A stretch of 64,000 bases of DNA, taken from Anabaenopsis elenkinii CCIBt3563 (GTDB lineage Bacteria; Cyanobacteriota; Cyanobacteriia; Cyanobacteriales; Nostocaceae). Each line of letters opens with the position of its first letter. Position 1 is the stretch's first letter. Shown here one piece after another: positions 15,819-26,225 of the stretch. The translations under genes were made by a program, and so were the position numbers. The stretch covers positions 370,893 through 434,892 of the forward strand of contig NZ_CP063311.1 of assembly GCF_015245355.1 (NCBI RefSeq), given 5' to 3'. The notes beneath the pieces are model-generated. The model did not search any database. It saw only the letters and a list, made by a program, of their open reading frames with translations, and was not told the DNA's origin.

Positions 15819-17927
15819 ATGAGTGAAAATGTGACTATTGCTGCAAATCCTTTACTTAAAGGTTCTGGCTTACCCCCCTTTGAAGAGATTCAACCAGAGC
15901 AAGTAATACCAGCCTTTGAGCAGCTACTGGCAGAACTTGACCAGAAGCTAACTATTTTAGAAACTAATATTGAACCTACTTGGAACAGCTTAGTAGAACC
16001 ACTAGAAAAGCTCACAGAACAGCTCAACTGGACTTGGGGTATAGTCAGCCACTTAATGGGTGTCAAGAATAGCCCTGAACTACGGACAGCTTATGAAAAA
16101 GTACAACCACAAGTAGTACAATTCCTCAACAAGCTGGGTCAAAGCCAACCAATTTACAATGCTCTCAAGGTCTTGCGCGCCAGTGATCACTGGGATACCT
16201 TAGAATCAGCCCAACAGCGAATTGTAGAAGCTGCCATCAGAGATGCAAAACTGTCCGGTGTAGGCTTACAAACAGAAGCCAGGGAGCGTTTCAACGCCAT
16301 CCAAATGGAGTTAGCACAACTGAGTACCAACTTCTCAAACCATGTGCTAGATGCGACTAAAGCCTTTACCCTAACCCTGACGACAACAGCAGAAATCGAA
16401 GGCTTACCGGATAGCTTATTGAGTTTAGCAGCACAGGCTGCCCGTGAAGCGGGAGATGAAAACGCCACCCCAGAAAATGGCCCTTGGCGCATTACCTTAG
16501 ACTTTCCCAGCTACAGCCCATTTATGCAGCACAGCACCCGGCGAGATCTGCGTGAGAAACTGTATAAAGCTTATATAACTCGTGCTTCATCGGGAGAGTT
16601 AAATAATCAGCCCCTAATTGAGCGTACATTGGAGTTGCGGCAAGAATTAGCCCAATTACTAGGCTTTGAAAATTATGCCCAGTTGAGTTTAGCCAGTAAA
16701 ATGGCTCCCAATGTTGCAGCAGTTGAGGGATTATTAGAAGAACTACGTCAAGCCAGTTATGATGCTGCTGTCAAAGACCTAGAAGAACTCAAAGCCTTTG
16801 CGTCCAGCAAGAAAGCAGCACAAGCCGATAATTTACAACATTGGGATATCAGTTTTTGGGCCGAACGTCAACGGGAAGAAAAATTTGCCTTCACCGCCGA
16901 AGAATTACGCCCTTACTTTCCCCTACCCCAAGTCTTAGATGGTTTATTTGCACTGGTAAAGCGGTTGTTTGGTGTGACTGTCACTCCTGCTGATGGTCAA
17001 GCTCCAGTCTGGCATGAGGATGTACGTTATTTCCAAATTGCCGATGAAAGTGGTAGTACCCTAGCTTACTTCTACCTAGACCCCTACATCCGCCCAGCAG
17101 AAAAACGCGGTGGTGCTTGGATGGATGTATGTATTAATCGCGGCAAAATTACCGAGAATGGTGTGACAGGAATTCGTTTACCTGTGGCATATTTGGTATG
17201 TAACCAAACTCCCCCCGTGGATGGTAAACCTAGCTTGATGACTTTTTATGAAGTAGAAACTTTATTTCATGAGTTTGGTCATGGCTTGCAGCATATGCTC
17301 ACTCAGGTAGACTATACTGGGGCAGCAGGCATTAATAATGTAGAATGGGATGCTGTGGAATTACCCAGCCAGTTCATGGAAAACTGGTGCTATGAGCGCA
17401 CGACTTTGTTTGCCATGGCCAAGCATTATCAAACTGGTGAACCCCTACCGGAGCATTATTACCAAAAACTCCTAGCTGCACGCAACTATATGAGTGGTAG
17501 TGTGATGTTGCGGCAAATTCACTTTAGCAGTGTTGATTTAGAACTACACTATCGTTATCGCCCTGGTAGGGAGGAAACAGCTACAGATGTGCGTCGTCGC
17601 ATTGCCAAAACTACTACAGTTTTAGCGCCACTACCAGAAGATGCTTTTCTATGTGCTTTCAGCCACATTTTCGCTGGGGGTTATGCCGCAGGTTATTACA
17701 GTTATAAGTGGGCTGAGGTATTGAGTGCTGATGCATTTGCCGCTTTTGAAGAAGCTGGTTTAGAAAATCAACAAGCAATAAAAGATATAGGTAGACGTTA
17801 CCGTGATACAGTACTGGCTCTCGGTGGTAGTCAACATCCTATGAATGTGTTTGAATCTTTCCGCGGTCGTCAACCCAGTACAGTGTCTTTACTTAAGCAT
17901 ACTGGTTTATTACCAACTGCAGCTTAG
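15819..17927 (+). CDS. prlC: M3 family metallopeptidase, oligopeptidase A
   Basis: A 702-residue M3 zinc peptidase of the usual oligopeptidase A length. The catalytic motif FHEFGHGLQHML (HExxH) is followed by the third ligand region in NVEWDAVELPSQFMENW. The C-terminus has the M3 substrate-pocket segment AGGYAAGYYSYKWAEVLSADA. It degrades short peptides, including cleaved signal peptides, in the cytoplasm. No signal peptide is present. It is monocistronic. Confidence 0.94.
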   Translation: MSENVTIAANPLLKGSGLPPFEEIQPEQVIPAFEQLLAELDQKLTILETNIEPTWNSLVEPLEKLTEQLNWTWGIVSHLMGVKNSPELRTAYEKVQPQVVQFLNKLGQSQPIYNALKVLRASDHWDTLESAQQRIVEAAIRDAKLSGVGLQTEARERFNAIQMELAQLSTNFSNHVLDATKAFTLTLTTTAEIEGLPDSLLSLAAQAAREAGDENATPENGPWRITLDFPSYSPFMQHSTRRDLREKLYKAYITRASSGELNNQPLIERTLELRQELAQLLGFENYAQLSLASKMAPNVAAVEGLLEELRQASYDAAVKDLEELKAFASSKKAAQADNLQHWDISFWAERQREEKFAFTAEELRPYFPLPQVLDGLFALVKRLFGVTVTPADGQAPVWHEDVRYFQIADESGSTLAYFYLDPYIRPAEKRGGAWMDVCINRGKITENGVTGIRLPVAYLVCNQTPPVDGKPSLMTFYEVETLFHEFGHGLQHMLTQVDYTGAAGINNVEWDAVELPSQFMENWCYERTTLFAMAKHYQTGEPLPEHYYQKLLAARNYMSGSVMLRQIHFSSVDLELHYRYRPGREETATDVRRRIAKTTTVLAPLPEDAFLCAFSHIFAGGYAAGYYSYKWAEVLSADAFAAFEEAGLENQQAIKDIGRRYRDTVLALGGSQHPMNVFESFRGRQPSTVSLLKHTGLLPTAA

Positions 17928-17956
17928 TCAAATTTTGCTACTTATTCTCGTAGCAC

Positions 17957-17990
17957 TGGGGTATGTGAGGCGATCGCATAGCATACCCCA
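17957..17990 (+). terminator. hairpin after oligopeptidase gene
   Basis: TGGGGTATG pairs exactly with CATACCCCA around a loop containing a HIP1 octamer. It lies 30 bp past the stop codon. It has no T-run, so it is either a weak terminator or an mRNA end stabiliser. Confidence 0.5.
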
Positions 17991-18311
17991 TCTGTTTACC
18001 CTCAACCAATAGCCTGGGTGGCTTACCCAGATCCGGTTTTCTATATCTGTGGTGAATTAATTCCGCCAATACCTGAATTGATCTGAAAATGTGAAAAATG
18101 GTTGATTAATTTTCATGCCAAATACAGATATAAAACTATATGAAAATTATTGATAATACTTAAGTTTTAGATAATTTTAAGGAAAATCAACCTAGATTAT
18201 TAAAAAAAATAACTAAGATAATAATTGATAAACTTTATTACGCTAAATTGAAAGTATACACAGCCTGGTAAAAAATTTGTAAATAAGGGTGAGCAACTCA
18301 AGATTAATTAG

Positions 18312-18341
18312 CTATTTTTCGCTGTAAACAGTGAAAAATAG
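18312..18341 (+). promoter_or_regulatory. AT-rich leader hairpin upstream of usp
   Basis: A 13-bp stem starting CTATTTTTCGCTG closes on a TAAA loop with one G-T pair, and is flanked by TTAATTA on both sides, extending the dyad. It lies 117 bp before the usp start in a long AT-rich leader (17991-18457) that holds nothing else I recognise. It may be a terminator-like attenuator or an operator. Confidence 0.4.
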
Positions 18342-18457
18342 GTGTTAATTAAAAGTTTGCACTGACTGACTAGGTTGTTTTTTCTGGGGTTGAAATATTC
18401 AACTCAGTCAACTAATAAGAGTAAACACCAAAGAAACTTTAACGGCGAGAAGTAACA

Positions 18458-19309
18458 ATGATTGCAAGAATCTTACTAGCAGTTTCTGGCTTAGGCCACG
18501 CGGAAGAAATGCTGAAAATCTTAAAAGAGATGCCGGCAATTAAATCTGCCAATGTGACGGTTCTCCATGTTGTACCTCCCCAAAGTACTTCTGCTGCAAT
18601 GACAGATAAATGGGAGGAGGGTGGTAAAATCTTAGCTAGTGCTATTCAATCTCTCAATTTAGACCCCAGTCAGGTGTCTTCCATTCTGCGACAAGGTGAC
18701 CCCAAAGACCTGGTTTGTCAGGTAGCAGATGAAATTGATGCTGACTTAATTATTATGGGTTCACGGGGACTCAAGCGCCTGCAATCAATTTTATCTAACT
18801 CGGTGAGTCAGTATGTTTTCCAGCTATCTTCTCGCCCCATGTTGCTGGTCAAAGACGACATTTATGTCAAGAGAATTAAGCGGGTGATGGTAGCTATGGA
18901 TAACTCAGAGCCTTCTAAAAAATGTTTAAGTTTGGCGCTGTTTTTATTACGAGATGTCCCCGGTAGTCAGTTAGTTTTAGCCAATGTGACTACAGATTTA
19001 CGCAACAAAAAATCCGAAGTCACCGAAATTACTCCAGATAAAAATTCTAGTTTAGCATCGGCGGCTGCTGAGGCGCAAAAGTACGGTGTACAAACTCGTT
19101 GTTTCACCAGTAGCGGCAAACCAGGGGAAGAAATCTGCCGCATAGCAGAAGAGTTAAATATAGATTTATTATTGCTTGGCTCTCCAGACCGCCGCCCATC
19201 GGTGGCTAAAAGTTTCGTGGATATAGACAGACTCATCGGTGCTTCTTTGTCTGACTATGTTCGAGTTCATGCAACTTGTCCTGTGTTGTTGGCCCGTACT
19301 ACCGTTTAA
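18458..19309 (+). CDS. tandem-domain universal stress protein
   Basis: 283 residues made of two Usp domains (about 1-133 and 140-282). Domain 1 has the ATP-binding pattern GSRGLKRLQSILSNSVSQ followed by RPMLLV. Domain 2 has LGSPDRRPS and ASLSDYVRVHATCPVLLAR, with a less canonical glycine loop. Such proteins bind nucleotides and respond to stress. An AGAAGT sequence precedes the ATG. It converges on psbM across a shared hairpin. Confidence 0.88.
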   Translation: MIARILLAVSGLGHAEEMLKILKEMPAIKSANVTVLHVVPPQSTSAAMTDKWEEGGKILASAIQSLNLDPSQVSSILRQGDPKDLVCQVADEIDADLIIMGSRGLKRLQSILSNSVSQYVFQLSSRPMLLVKDDIYVKRIKRVMVAMDNSEPSKKCLSLALFLLRDVPGSQLVLANVTTDLRNKKSEVTEITPDKNSSLASAAAEAQKYGVQTRCFTSSGKPGEEICRIAEELNIDLLLLGSPDRRPSVAKSFVDIDRLIGASLSDYVRVHATCPVLLARTTV

Positions 19310-19320
19310 CAGGTCAACAA

Positions 19321-19345
19321 AGAACCCCAATGGTGTTGGGGTTCT
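19321..19345. terminator. hairpin between usp and psbM
   Basis: AGAACCCCAA pairs perfectly with TTGGGGTTCT with a 5-nt loop, 11 bp after the usp stop and 18 bp after the psbM stop on the other strand. It probably terminates both. Confidence 0.75.
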
Positions 19346-19363
19346 TGATCTTATGCACAAATA

Positions 19364-19480
19364 TCAAGTATCTTTTCCACCTTCACGGCTAGCAGTTTGG
19401 ATGTAAAGAACTATTAAAAACACTGCGGGCACAAGAACGAACAGAATGCTCGCCACAAACCCTAGGTCATTCACTTGCAT
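19364..19480 (-). CDS. psbM: photosystem II reaction center protein M
   Basis: A 38-residue single-helix protein beginning MQVNDLGFVASILFVLVP and continuing through LYIQTASREGG, which is near-identical to known PsbM. It sits at the photosystem II dimer interface in the thylakoid membrane. Four extra residues (GKDT) follow the usual end. It is short enough to be missed by length-filtered gene finders. The DNA upstream of its start (from about 19500) is occupied by a mobile-element-like repeat. Confidence 0.95.
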   Translation of the reverse strand: MQVNDLGFVASILFVLVPAVFLIVLYIQTASREGGKDT

Positions 19481-19530
19481 AGCAAGAAAGCCTCTCTTTA
19501 ATTTTAGTTTTTAGTGAACAATTTTAGATT

Positions 19531-19883
19531 GACTTATCCCCTGGATGGAATCACAAGGGATTCTAAACTGATGTTGCTACGCCGGCTTAAGCCATGCATC
19601 GCAACGTTTACGATCTGATTTATTTATTAAACAAGTCATATCGTTGTGGCACAGTCAAATATGCCCTACCCACCTCGACTAAGGATAAACCTAGCTGTGT
19701 GGCTACTTAAGGAAAGCATCTTTTGGGTTTTTCACCATATTTGTGGATGCTTTTTTTTATCCTAACTAATCAGAAATGCTTTGTAAATACCTGTTAAAGT
19801 TTTTCTAGTAAGGATACGACAGGATAAATCCTGTTGAGTCAGGTTTCATCCCCTCGCTTTAGCGTAGGGGTTCTCACGCTCCC
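19531..19883 (+). repeat. solo IS605-type 3' end / guide-RNA-like repeat, copy 1
   Basis: The first 178 bp align with 27910-28095 over blocks such as GATGTTGCTAC, AACGTTTACGAT, TACCCACCTCG and CTAGCTGTGT. The last part has a small hairpin (19819-19834), the motif GTTTCATCCCC and a terminal hairpin (19850-19870), ending TTCTCACGCTCCC. The same order is found past the disrupted TnpB at 28.1 kb. No transposase frame is present here, so I read this as a solitary right end. Whether it is transcribed is unknown. Confidence 0.55.
19713..19758 (+). terminator. strong plus-strand terminator inside the repeat
   Basis: AAAGCATC pairs with GATGCTTT, followed by a run of about nine T. No protein gene on the plus strand ends here, so it suggests a small transcript covering roughly 19.5-19.75 kb. 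The copy at 28 kb lacks it. Confidence 0.65.
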
Positions 19884-19957
19884 AATATATTTTGATAGCA
19901 TTATCAATGCCAGTATTAGCTGAAATTTTTACTCCCGTGGGTCTGAAAATTTAAATG

Positions 19958-20254
19958 TCACGGTTTGGTTATTACACTGACTGGTCCGTTGACTAGGGTT
20001 TGACAGGCCAGACGGTAGTTATCAGGTTTTTTCTGAAATTTCCGCTTCTCTACATCTGTGCGGGGGGAAAGATTTTCTATTCCTTCGACTATCTCCACAA
20101 TGCAGGTGCCACACTGACCATTGCCGCCGCAATTGGTCATCTTACCAATAAATTTATATATGTCAATGCCATTTTGCATCGCTTTGAGTCGAAGATTAGC
20201 CCCATCCGCTGCTATTACTTCTTGGTTTTCTTTGACAAATTTGATGTTACCCAT
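19958..20254 (-). CDS. 2Fe-2S ferredoxin
   Basis: A 98-residue plant-type ferredoxin-like protein. Cluster cysteines are in [10 protein letters not shown] plus a distal Cys in [11 protein letters not shown]. The loop before the cluster (KMTNCGGNG) differs from photosynthetic PetF, which suggests a specialised electron carrier and not the main photosystem I acceptor. It is soluble with no signal peptide. The partner enzyme is not evident; neighbours are psbM and psbK. Confidence 0.88.
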   Translation of the reverse strand: MGNIKFVKENQEVIAADGANLRLKAMQNGIDIYKFIGKMTNCGGNGQCGTCIVEIVEGIENLSPRTDVEKRKFQKKPDNYRLACQTLVNGPVSVITKP

Positions 20255-20404
20255 GGCTTATTTATACCTCTTTGACTGTAGGCGTTTTTTCATAAAGCTG
20301 ATTTTGGCATAGAGTGCCCACAATATCTTACTTAATTTCTGGCAAAATATTACAAAATACTAAGAGATATCAAGTTTAGAAAAGAAAAAACTGCCAAATA
20401 AATA

Positions 20405-20425
20405 GGACAGGTATCCTACCTGTCC
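20405..20425 (-). terminator. psbK terminator hairpin
   Basis: GGACAGGTA pairs with TACCTGTCC across three bases, 22 bp past the psbK stop on the minus strand, followed by the T-rich TATTTATTT. Confidence 0.65.
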
Positions 20426-20447
20426 CAAAAATTGGTCATAGGTTGGC

Positions 20448-20585
20448 TTACCTGAAACCAACAGCTGCTTGCCATACAAATGCCAGCAACAAGAAAAAGA
20501 CGGGAATAATGGGGAGAACATCTACCAAAGGATCGAAAATTTGGTAAGCCTCAGGCAATTTTGCTAATAACAATGCTGCTTCCAT
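20448..20585 (-). CDS. psbK: photosystem II reaction center protein K
   Basis: A 45-residue precursor. An eight-residue leader (MEAALLLA) precedes the mature start [17 protein letters not shown], followed by a single helix and the invariant end [10 protein letters not shown]. It is a small core subunit of photosystem II. It lies 84 bp downstream of tgt on the same strand. Confidence 0.96.
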   Translation of the reverse strand: MEAALLLAKLPEAYQIFDPLVDVLPIIPVFFLLLAFVWQAAVGFR

Positions 20586-20669
20586 GTTTGTTTAAATCCA
20601 CCTATCTAACATAGACTTCATAATTGAAGTGTATCTTAACATGGTTTGGGGACAAGGTATTGAATATTT

Positions 20670-21794
<1,125 letters not shown>

Positions 21795-21895
21795 CTAAAT
21801 GTATAAACAAAAAACCGAAATCCTGGTAATTGATTCTTGATGAACACTCAAGGACTCACAAATAAACCATTACCAACTTTTTGAGTATATGCTAA

Positions 21896-22345
21896 TCAAA
21901 AGCAGTCAGAAGCATCATCATCCAGTGCATCCCATTTAGCAGAGAAAACCTCCTCCATCATCGCTTCCATAGCATTGAAATTCAAGCCGCGCTTTTTTCG
22001 CTCTTGTAAGGGAGTCGAAAGGGGAATCAACCGTAAAAACCTATCTTCTTGGCACAAATCAAAGAAAGTTTCTTGTTGCGGCGACTGTTTAACCTCGAGA
22101 TAATCAAAACTATCCAGATTTAAGTAAAGCGCACAGTTAGCAACGACTGTAGACCTTAGAGGATTAACAAAAACTTCCATCACATCTCCCTCACCCTCGC
22201 TCTGTAATTTGCCTTGTTGGGTGTAGATGTAGTGGACTCGTCCTAAATCAGACAGCAATCGTCGCATATCAAGCTTATTTACAATTATGCCCGTATTAAC
22301 AATACACGGAGCTGGTATCCTGGTGTGGGGTAGATGGTGACTCAT
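21896..22345 (-). CDS. conserved hypothetical protein
   Basis: 149 residues from the ATG at 22345 (a TTG at 22366 would add seven). It is a soluble alpha/beta protein with recognisable segments VNTGIIVNKLDMRRLLSDLG, NPLRSTVVANCALYLNLDSF and an acidic C-terminus, DALDDDASDCF. No motif links it to a known enzyme. I do not recognise a named family. It is transcribed towards tgt, 122 bp away, and could share its transcript. Confidence 0.55.
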   Translation of the reverse strand: MSHHLPHTRIPAPCIVNTGIIVNKLDMRRLLSDLGRVHYIYTQQGKLQSEGEGDVMEVFVNPLRSTVVANCALYLNLDSFDYLEVKQSPQQETFFDLCQEDRFLRLIPLSTPLQERKKRGLNFNAMEAMMEEVFSAKWDALDDDASDCF

Positions 22346-22661
22346 AGGACAATAGGAGATAAGCAAAGGTCAGAACAAAGCGAAACTATAACTTTAATAA
22401 CTTTTGGCCTGCTTTTAAAAACGTCTAAATTAAGTCTAGGGTAATTTATTACTTGCAGAATGCAAAATTCAATTATTTGTTTTACTAGTTGATGTTGCTA
22501 ATGTCAGGGGTATTCCCTCACAGTCAAAATGTAAAAAAAAAATATACAAGACTTCATGGGTCATTCAGCCTCCTACTTCAGAAGGGGGACATCAGCTAAT
22601 CCTCATCGCCCCTTCCCTATCTCCACCCTAGGAGTACGTTGAAGGTGGAGACTTACACGTA

Positions 22662-23447
22662 ATGCTAATTATCAAAATGTATCAACCTCAGTGGTGGAAA
22701 AGATTATTTTTTGATGTATTTGCCAGTATTAGTTTTTATACTGCTATTCCTTTACCTTATATCAATGGGTTAGACTTCCGCAGAGTGGCGTATTTTGCAC
22801 CGCTAGTAGGAGTAATGATTGGCGGAGTTTTAGGGCTATGTGATACTGGGATGAATTATCTGGGGATACCCGTGCTAACTCGTAGCGCTTTAGTAGTGGT
22901 TATCTGGATTGCTATCACTGGAGGATTGCACTTAGATGGGGCCATGGATACTGCTGATGGTTTAGCGGTGGCTAACCCAGAAAAACGCTTAGAAGTAATG
23001 ACAGATAGTGCTACAGGGGCTTTTGGGGCTATGGCGGGTCTGGCGTTAATATTACTCAAAACCACAGCTTTAACGGATATTTTAGACCACCGTTGGCTAG
23101 TGCTGATGGCAGCTTGTGGATGGGGACGCTGGGGACAACAACTCGCGATCGCCCGCTATCCTTACCTCAAACCTACTGGTAAAGGCGCATTTCACAAACA
23201 AGCTATTCGTTCATATCCAGATTTATTACCAGGACTGTTTTTATTACTGAGTCTGAGTGCATTACTGGGGTTATTCAATGGCCAGTATGTATTTGTCCCT
23301 CTGATTATGAGCGTGGCCGGGAGTGCGATCGCTTTACTCACCGGTGTATGGTTCGATCATCAATTAGGCGGACACACAGGAGATACTTATGGCGCAGTCG
23401 TTGAGTGGACAGAAGCCTTATTTCTCTGTGTTCTCACCACTTTTTAA
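22662..23447 (+). CDS. cobS: adenosylcobinamide-GDP ribazoletransferase
   Basis: 261 residues with multiple membrane helices. The CobS signature [16 protein letters not shown] is present, with the following [19 protein letters not shown] and a C-terminal [15 protein letters not shown]. It catalyses the final joining of adenosylcobinamide-GDP with alpha-ribazole in cobalamin synthesis at the membrane. The preceding 295 bp show no cobalamin riboswitch that I can recognise. A second ATG at 22677 is an alternative start. Confidence 0.93.
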   Translation: MLIIKMYQPQWWKRLFFDVFASISFYTAIPLPYINGLDFRRVAYFAPLVGVMIGGVLGLCDTGMNYLGIPVLTRSALVVVIWIAITGGLHLDGAMDTADGLAVANPEKRLEVMTDSATGAFGAMAGLALILLKTTALTDILDHRWLVLMAACGWGRWGQQLAIARYPYLKPTGKGAFHKQAIRSYPDLLPGLFLLLSLSALLGLFNGQYVFVPLIMSVAGSAIALLTGVWFDHQLGGHTGDTYGAVVEWTEALFLCVLTTF

Positions 23448-23936
23448 CTATTTGACGGCTTGCAGCTTTGTGACCTTGAGTTGAAAAGGTCCTACCCCAG
23501 TTTCCCCAAAGGAGCGGACGCGGATGATATAGTTTCCGGTTTCATGAATCCGGGTAAACAGTAGGGAATTAGTGGTACCATCGGGGCCATCATCATTTTC
23601 CGCTACTGTGGCTCCATTAGGTCCTAAGAGGGTAATAATTGTATCAAAACTATCAGAGTACAAATCAATCACTAGCTTATCACCCTGATTCAATTTGACT
23701 ATATAATCCCGGCCAAAGCCACCGTTTCCCGTGGGGATATCTTTTTCTGAGAGGGTATCTGACAGTTCAGTACTGGGAGTTATAGGAATAGGATTATACA
23801 ACTTATTTTGAGCCAATCCCACCCTTGTATTTATACCCATTACCAACAAAGTGCTAGGAATAATCATTAGCTGTCTTAAACGCACCAGCAAAGCTTTACT
23901 AATCATTAGTGTTATCAACAAAATAGGTCGCCACAT
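23448..23936 (-). CDS. secreted PPC-domain protein
   Basis: 162 residues. A hydrophobic N-terminus with several possible starts leads to a signal-peptide-like end, VGLAQN. The rest is a single prepeptidase C-terminal (PPC) beta-sandwich: YIVKLNQGDKLVIDLYSDSF, DTIITLLGPNG, AENDDG and GNYIIRVRSF. PPC domains usually accompany secreted enzymes; here the domain stands alone. Its stop is directly adjacent to the cobS stop (convergent). The start is uncertain because several Met codons lie in the hydrophobic region. Confidence 0.7.
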   Translation of the reverse strand: MWRPILLITLMISKALLVRLRQLMIIPSTLLVMGINTRVGLAQNKLYNPIPITPSTELSDTLSEKDIPTGNGGFGRDYIVKLNQGDKLVIDLYSDSFDTIITLLGPNGATVAENDDGPDGTTNSLLFTRIHETGNYIIRVRSFGETGVGPFQLKVTKLQAVK

Positions 23937-23967
23937 TTAGGATAGATTGTTCAAGTAACCTCACCTA

Positions 23968-24660
23968 TCAACTTTGAGAGTATTTATCTTTGACAGCGGT
24001 AGTAACAACGACTAAACCTAAGACCGGAATATCATCGTGGCTGAGTGTGTGAACAGCAGACCTGAGGGTAGCACCAGTGGTATAAATATCATCAAGTAAC
24101 AATACGGGAACATTTACACTGCGACTGCGTAATTCTGCGCCAACAGCAAATGCTGAGGCTAAGTTGCTTTCTCGTTGTGATGCTGATAAACCAAATTGTG
24201 CCTCAGTTTCTTGCACTCTTTTTAAACCATTAGCCCGCAATTTTAACCCAGTTGTTTGACAGAAACTTTCAGCTATGAGTGCAGCTTGGTTATAACCGCG
24301 TTTTTTTTGCTTATTGGGATGGAGTGGTATGGGAACAACTACAGGCTGTGGTTTGGTTTTCGATACCTTTGATAACAACCATGCTTCTCCTAACCATTGA
24401 CCTAAGGGGCGGGCAATTTGGGGTTGATTTTCATATTTCATCATAGCGATCGCTTGTTTGACAATACCCCCGTACATTCCCCAGCCAAATACAGGTATTG
24501 GTTGTTCCCACAAAGCAGTAGGATTCCTATGCTGGCAGTTTTTTAGTTGCTTAATACAATAAGGGCAAAATTCACCAGATGTTGGTCTTTGGCATAAAAG
24601 ACAACTTGATTGGAGAAACAGGTTGAGAAAGTTGTTAAAATTGTGCTTCCAGTTTGGCAT
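23968..24660 (-). CDS. comF: ComF family phosphoribosyltransferase-like protein
   Basis: 230 residues. An N-terminal zinc-binding cysteine cluster, CLLCQRPTSGEFCPYC, precedes a type I phosphoribosyltransferase fold with KKRGYNQAALIAESF and the PRPP-binding loop VLLLDDIYTTGATL. ComF proteins are involved in DNA uptake in competent bacteria, and many cyanobacteria are naturally transformable. Length is standard. It lies just upstream of the PPC gene. Confidence 0.88.
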   Translation of the reverse strand: MPNWKHNFNNFLNLFLQSSCLLCQRPTSGEFCPYCIKQLKNCQHRNPTALWEQPIPVFGWGMYGGIVKQAIAMMKYENQPQIARPLGQWLGEAWLLSKVSKTKPQPVVVPIPLHPNKQKKRGYNQAALIAESFCQTTGLKLRANGLKRVQETEAQFGLSASQRESNLASAFAVGAELRSRSVNVPVLLLDDIYTTGATLRSAVHTLSHDDIPVLGLVVVTTAVKDKYSQS

Positions 24661-24909
24661 TTCCAGAATGGGGGGACTTGGAGTGTGATATGGTTAATTT
24701 TTACAAACAAAGTATAATTTTACTTATAAAATTTATGTCATAGTATTTTATCCAGGGGTTATCAGCAGTTTGGCATCAGTATAACAGCGACAAAAGTAAC
24801 CATTGCATCTTCACAAAACTCATCAGTTGAGTAAGAACGTATTATTTGTCTCACGACTTTATTCACGTGAGTAACGTTTGTAATGTTTAAGCTGTAAAAA
24901 CCCTGCCAA

Positions 24910-24939
24910 GGTAGCTAGTAGCAGTATATACTATCTACC
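24910..24939. promoter_or_regulatory. dyad upstream of padR (putative operator)
   Basis: GGTAG and CTACC flank a perfect decamer palindrome, AGTATATACT (24923-24932), about 50 bp before the PadR start. PadR regulators commonly bind such AT-rich dyads over their own promoters. This is the only regulatory-looking sequence I see in the 330-bp interval 24661-24990. The function is inference. Confidence 0.35.
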
Positions 24940-24990
24940 AGGATTGTAGATACCACTATTATCAGGCATTTTTTAGCCATTCACTAAACC

Positions 24991-25341
24991 ATGAAACTTG
25001 AGGATATATATCAATTCTTTGAGGATCCTCCGCCAGCTTATCTCTGTCAGGAACTAGCAGTTTGTTATATTTTGTATGTTTTAATACAACATGAATCCTA
25101 TGGCACTGAATTGATCCAACGACTAGAAACTGAATACCCAGACTATCGGCTTTCGGATACCGTACTTTATAGTGCGATCAAATTTCTGGAAGACGAAAAG
25201 GCTATTACTGGGTATTGGAAGAAACTCGACAGGCGAGGAAGACCCCGACGGATGTATGAAGTTTCTCCAAAATGGCAAGAACGAGCCCAAAAGTTGGCCT
25301 ATCTTTGGCAAGATTACATAAAGGGGAGGAAGAATTTATGA
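24991..25341 (+). CDS. PadR family transcriptional regulator
   Basis: 116 residues with the PadR winged helix: VCYILYVLIQHESYGTELIQ, the recognition region LSDTVLYSAIKFLEDEKAI and the wing segment RRGRPRRMYEVSPKWQ. The ligand-binding C-terminal helix is short. It probably controls itself and the downstream gene, which starts 29 bp later. Cyanobacterial Pex is also a PadR-type protein, but I cannot say this is Pex. Confidence 0.85.
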   Translation: MKLEDIYQFFEDPPPAYLCQELAVCYILYVLIQHESYGTELIQRLETEYPDYRLSDTVLYSAIKFLEDEKAITGYWKKLDRRGRPRRMYEVSPKWQERAQKLAYLWQDYIKGRKNL

Positions 25342-25370
25342 ATATTTGATCATAAATTCGGTCTCATCTC

Positions 25371-25931
25371 ATGACAACAATAATAATTTTAGTTATGAAT
25401 AACGCAATAATCGTGCCATCTACGCTGTTGCTCACCTTATTGTTATCAGTGGGTCTATTGTTCTTTATTCGGGCCTCAACCAAAGACCGCACAACAAAAG
25501 CAGAACTTGTATCTGAACAAGACGAAGCTGCTTTAATCCCCAAAGTTAAGGAGTATTTTGACCGCCGTTCTTACCAAGTAACCGCCATAGACACACAAAA
25601 CAATCAAGTGACTTTTGAAGGTTTTGTTCAACCCAGCTTATTTTTAGCCCTGTTTTTAACGCTCTTAGCATCTGCTGGTATGGCTTGTCTAGGATTGGTC
25701 TTGTCCCTACTTTTTCCCAACTTTGGTACTTGGTTTCTGGGATTGCTGCTATTGTCACCTTTAAGCGGTGTATTTTATTGGCAAAAAGCTGGAAGATTTG
25801 AGAAGGTATCCCTGCACATAGAAGAAGCAAACCAGGCGCAAGCAGGTTTTATCAGTAAAGTCACCATAATTGCTCATCGAGATGAACTCATGGAGTTCCA
25901 GAGGGCTTTACAGTTAAAATCCGGTGATTGA
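25371..25931 (+). CDS. CCB2/CCB4-like cytochrome complex assembly protein
   Basis: 186 residues. Membrane helix near 12-33, a soluble stretch with AALIPKVKEYFDRRSYQV and NNQVTFEGFVQPS, a hydrophobic hairpin of two helices (about 88-130), then a soluble C-terminus, VTIIAHRDELMEFQRAL. This matches the family annotated as cofactor assembly of complex C subunit B (CCB2/CCB4), which attaches the extra haem ci to cytochrome b6. It probably shares a transcript with padR. The family call is from overall pattern, not a catalytic motif. Confidence 0.65.
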   Translation: MTTIIILVMNNAIIVPSTLLLTLLLSVGLLFFIRASTKDRTTKAELVSEQDEAALIPKVKEYFDRRSYQVTAIDTQNNQVTFEGFVQPSLFLALFLTLLASAGMACLGLVLSLLFPNFGTWFLGLLLLSPLSGVFYWQKAGRFEKVSLHIEEANQAQAGFISKVTIIAHRDELMEFQRALQLKSGD

Positions 25932-26073
25932 GCACAGCCTACCAAAAAACGCGCACAGTGCCCCTAGTTTCTAACTATGGGGGTGTAGTGCGCTAGCGAC
26001 TTCAGTCGCAGTCCTAAAAATCGTCTTGAAAAATATTAGCCTCAATGTATAATGTTACTAGGAGGTGATGCAA

Positions 26074-26157
26074 GTGTTTAATCTCACCTGCGAATTTAAA
26101 CTCAAGCCAACTCAAAAACAAATAGCAATATTTGAAGAATGGTTAGAAACTCATCGA
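26074..26157 (+). pseudogene. N-terminal fragment of an IS605-type tnpB
   Basis: AGGAGG precedes a GTG at 26074 (an ATG two codons earlier is also possible). The frame reads a TnpB-like N-terminus, EFKLKPTQKQIAIFEEWLE, and breaks off where the sequence shared with the 33.7-kb IS607 derivative begins. The remainder of the protein is not found after the insert, so the outer transposon has lost its nuclease. Confidence 0.5.
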
Positions 26158-26225
26158 CGGTTAGCCAATAGCTATTTATTTACTAATAATAGATTACATA
26201 TGCTCATAAATGCTAATATAGTGGC

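Noticed and set aside
22380-22661. Cobalamin riboswitch ahead of cobS
   Set aside because: No B12-box-like sequence is visible.
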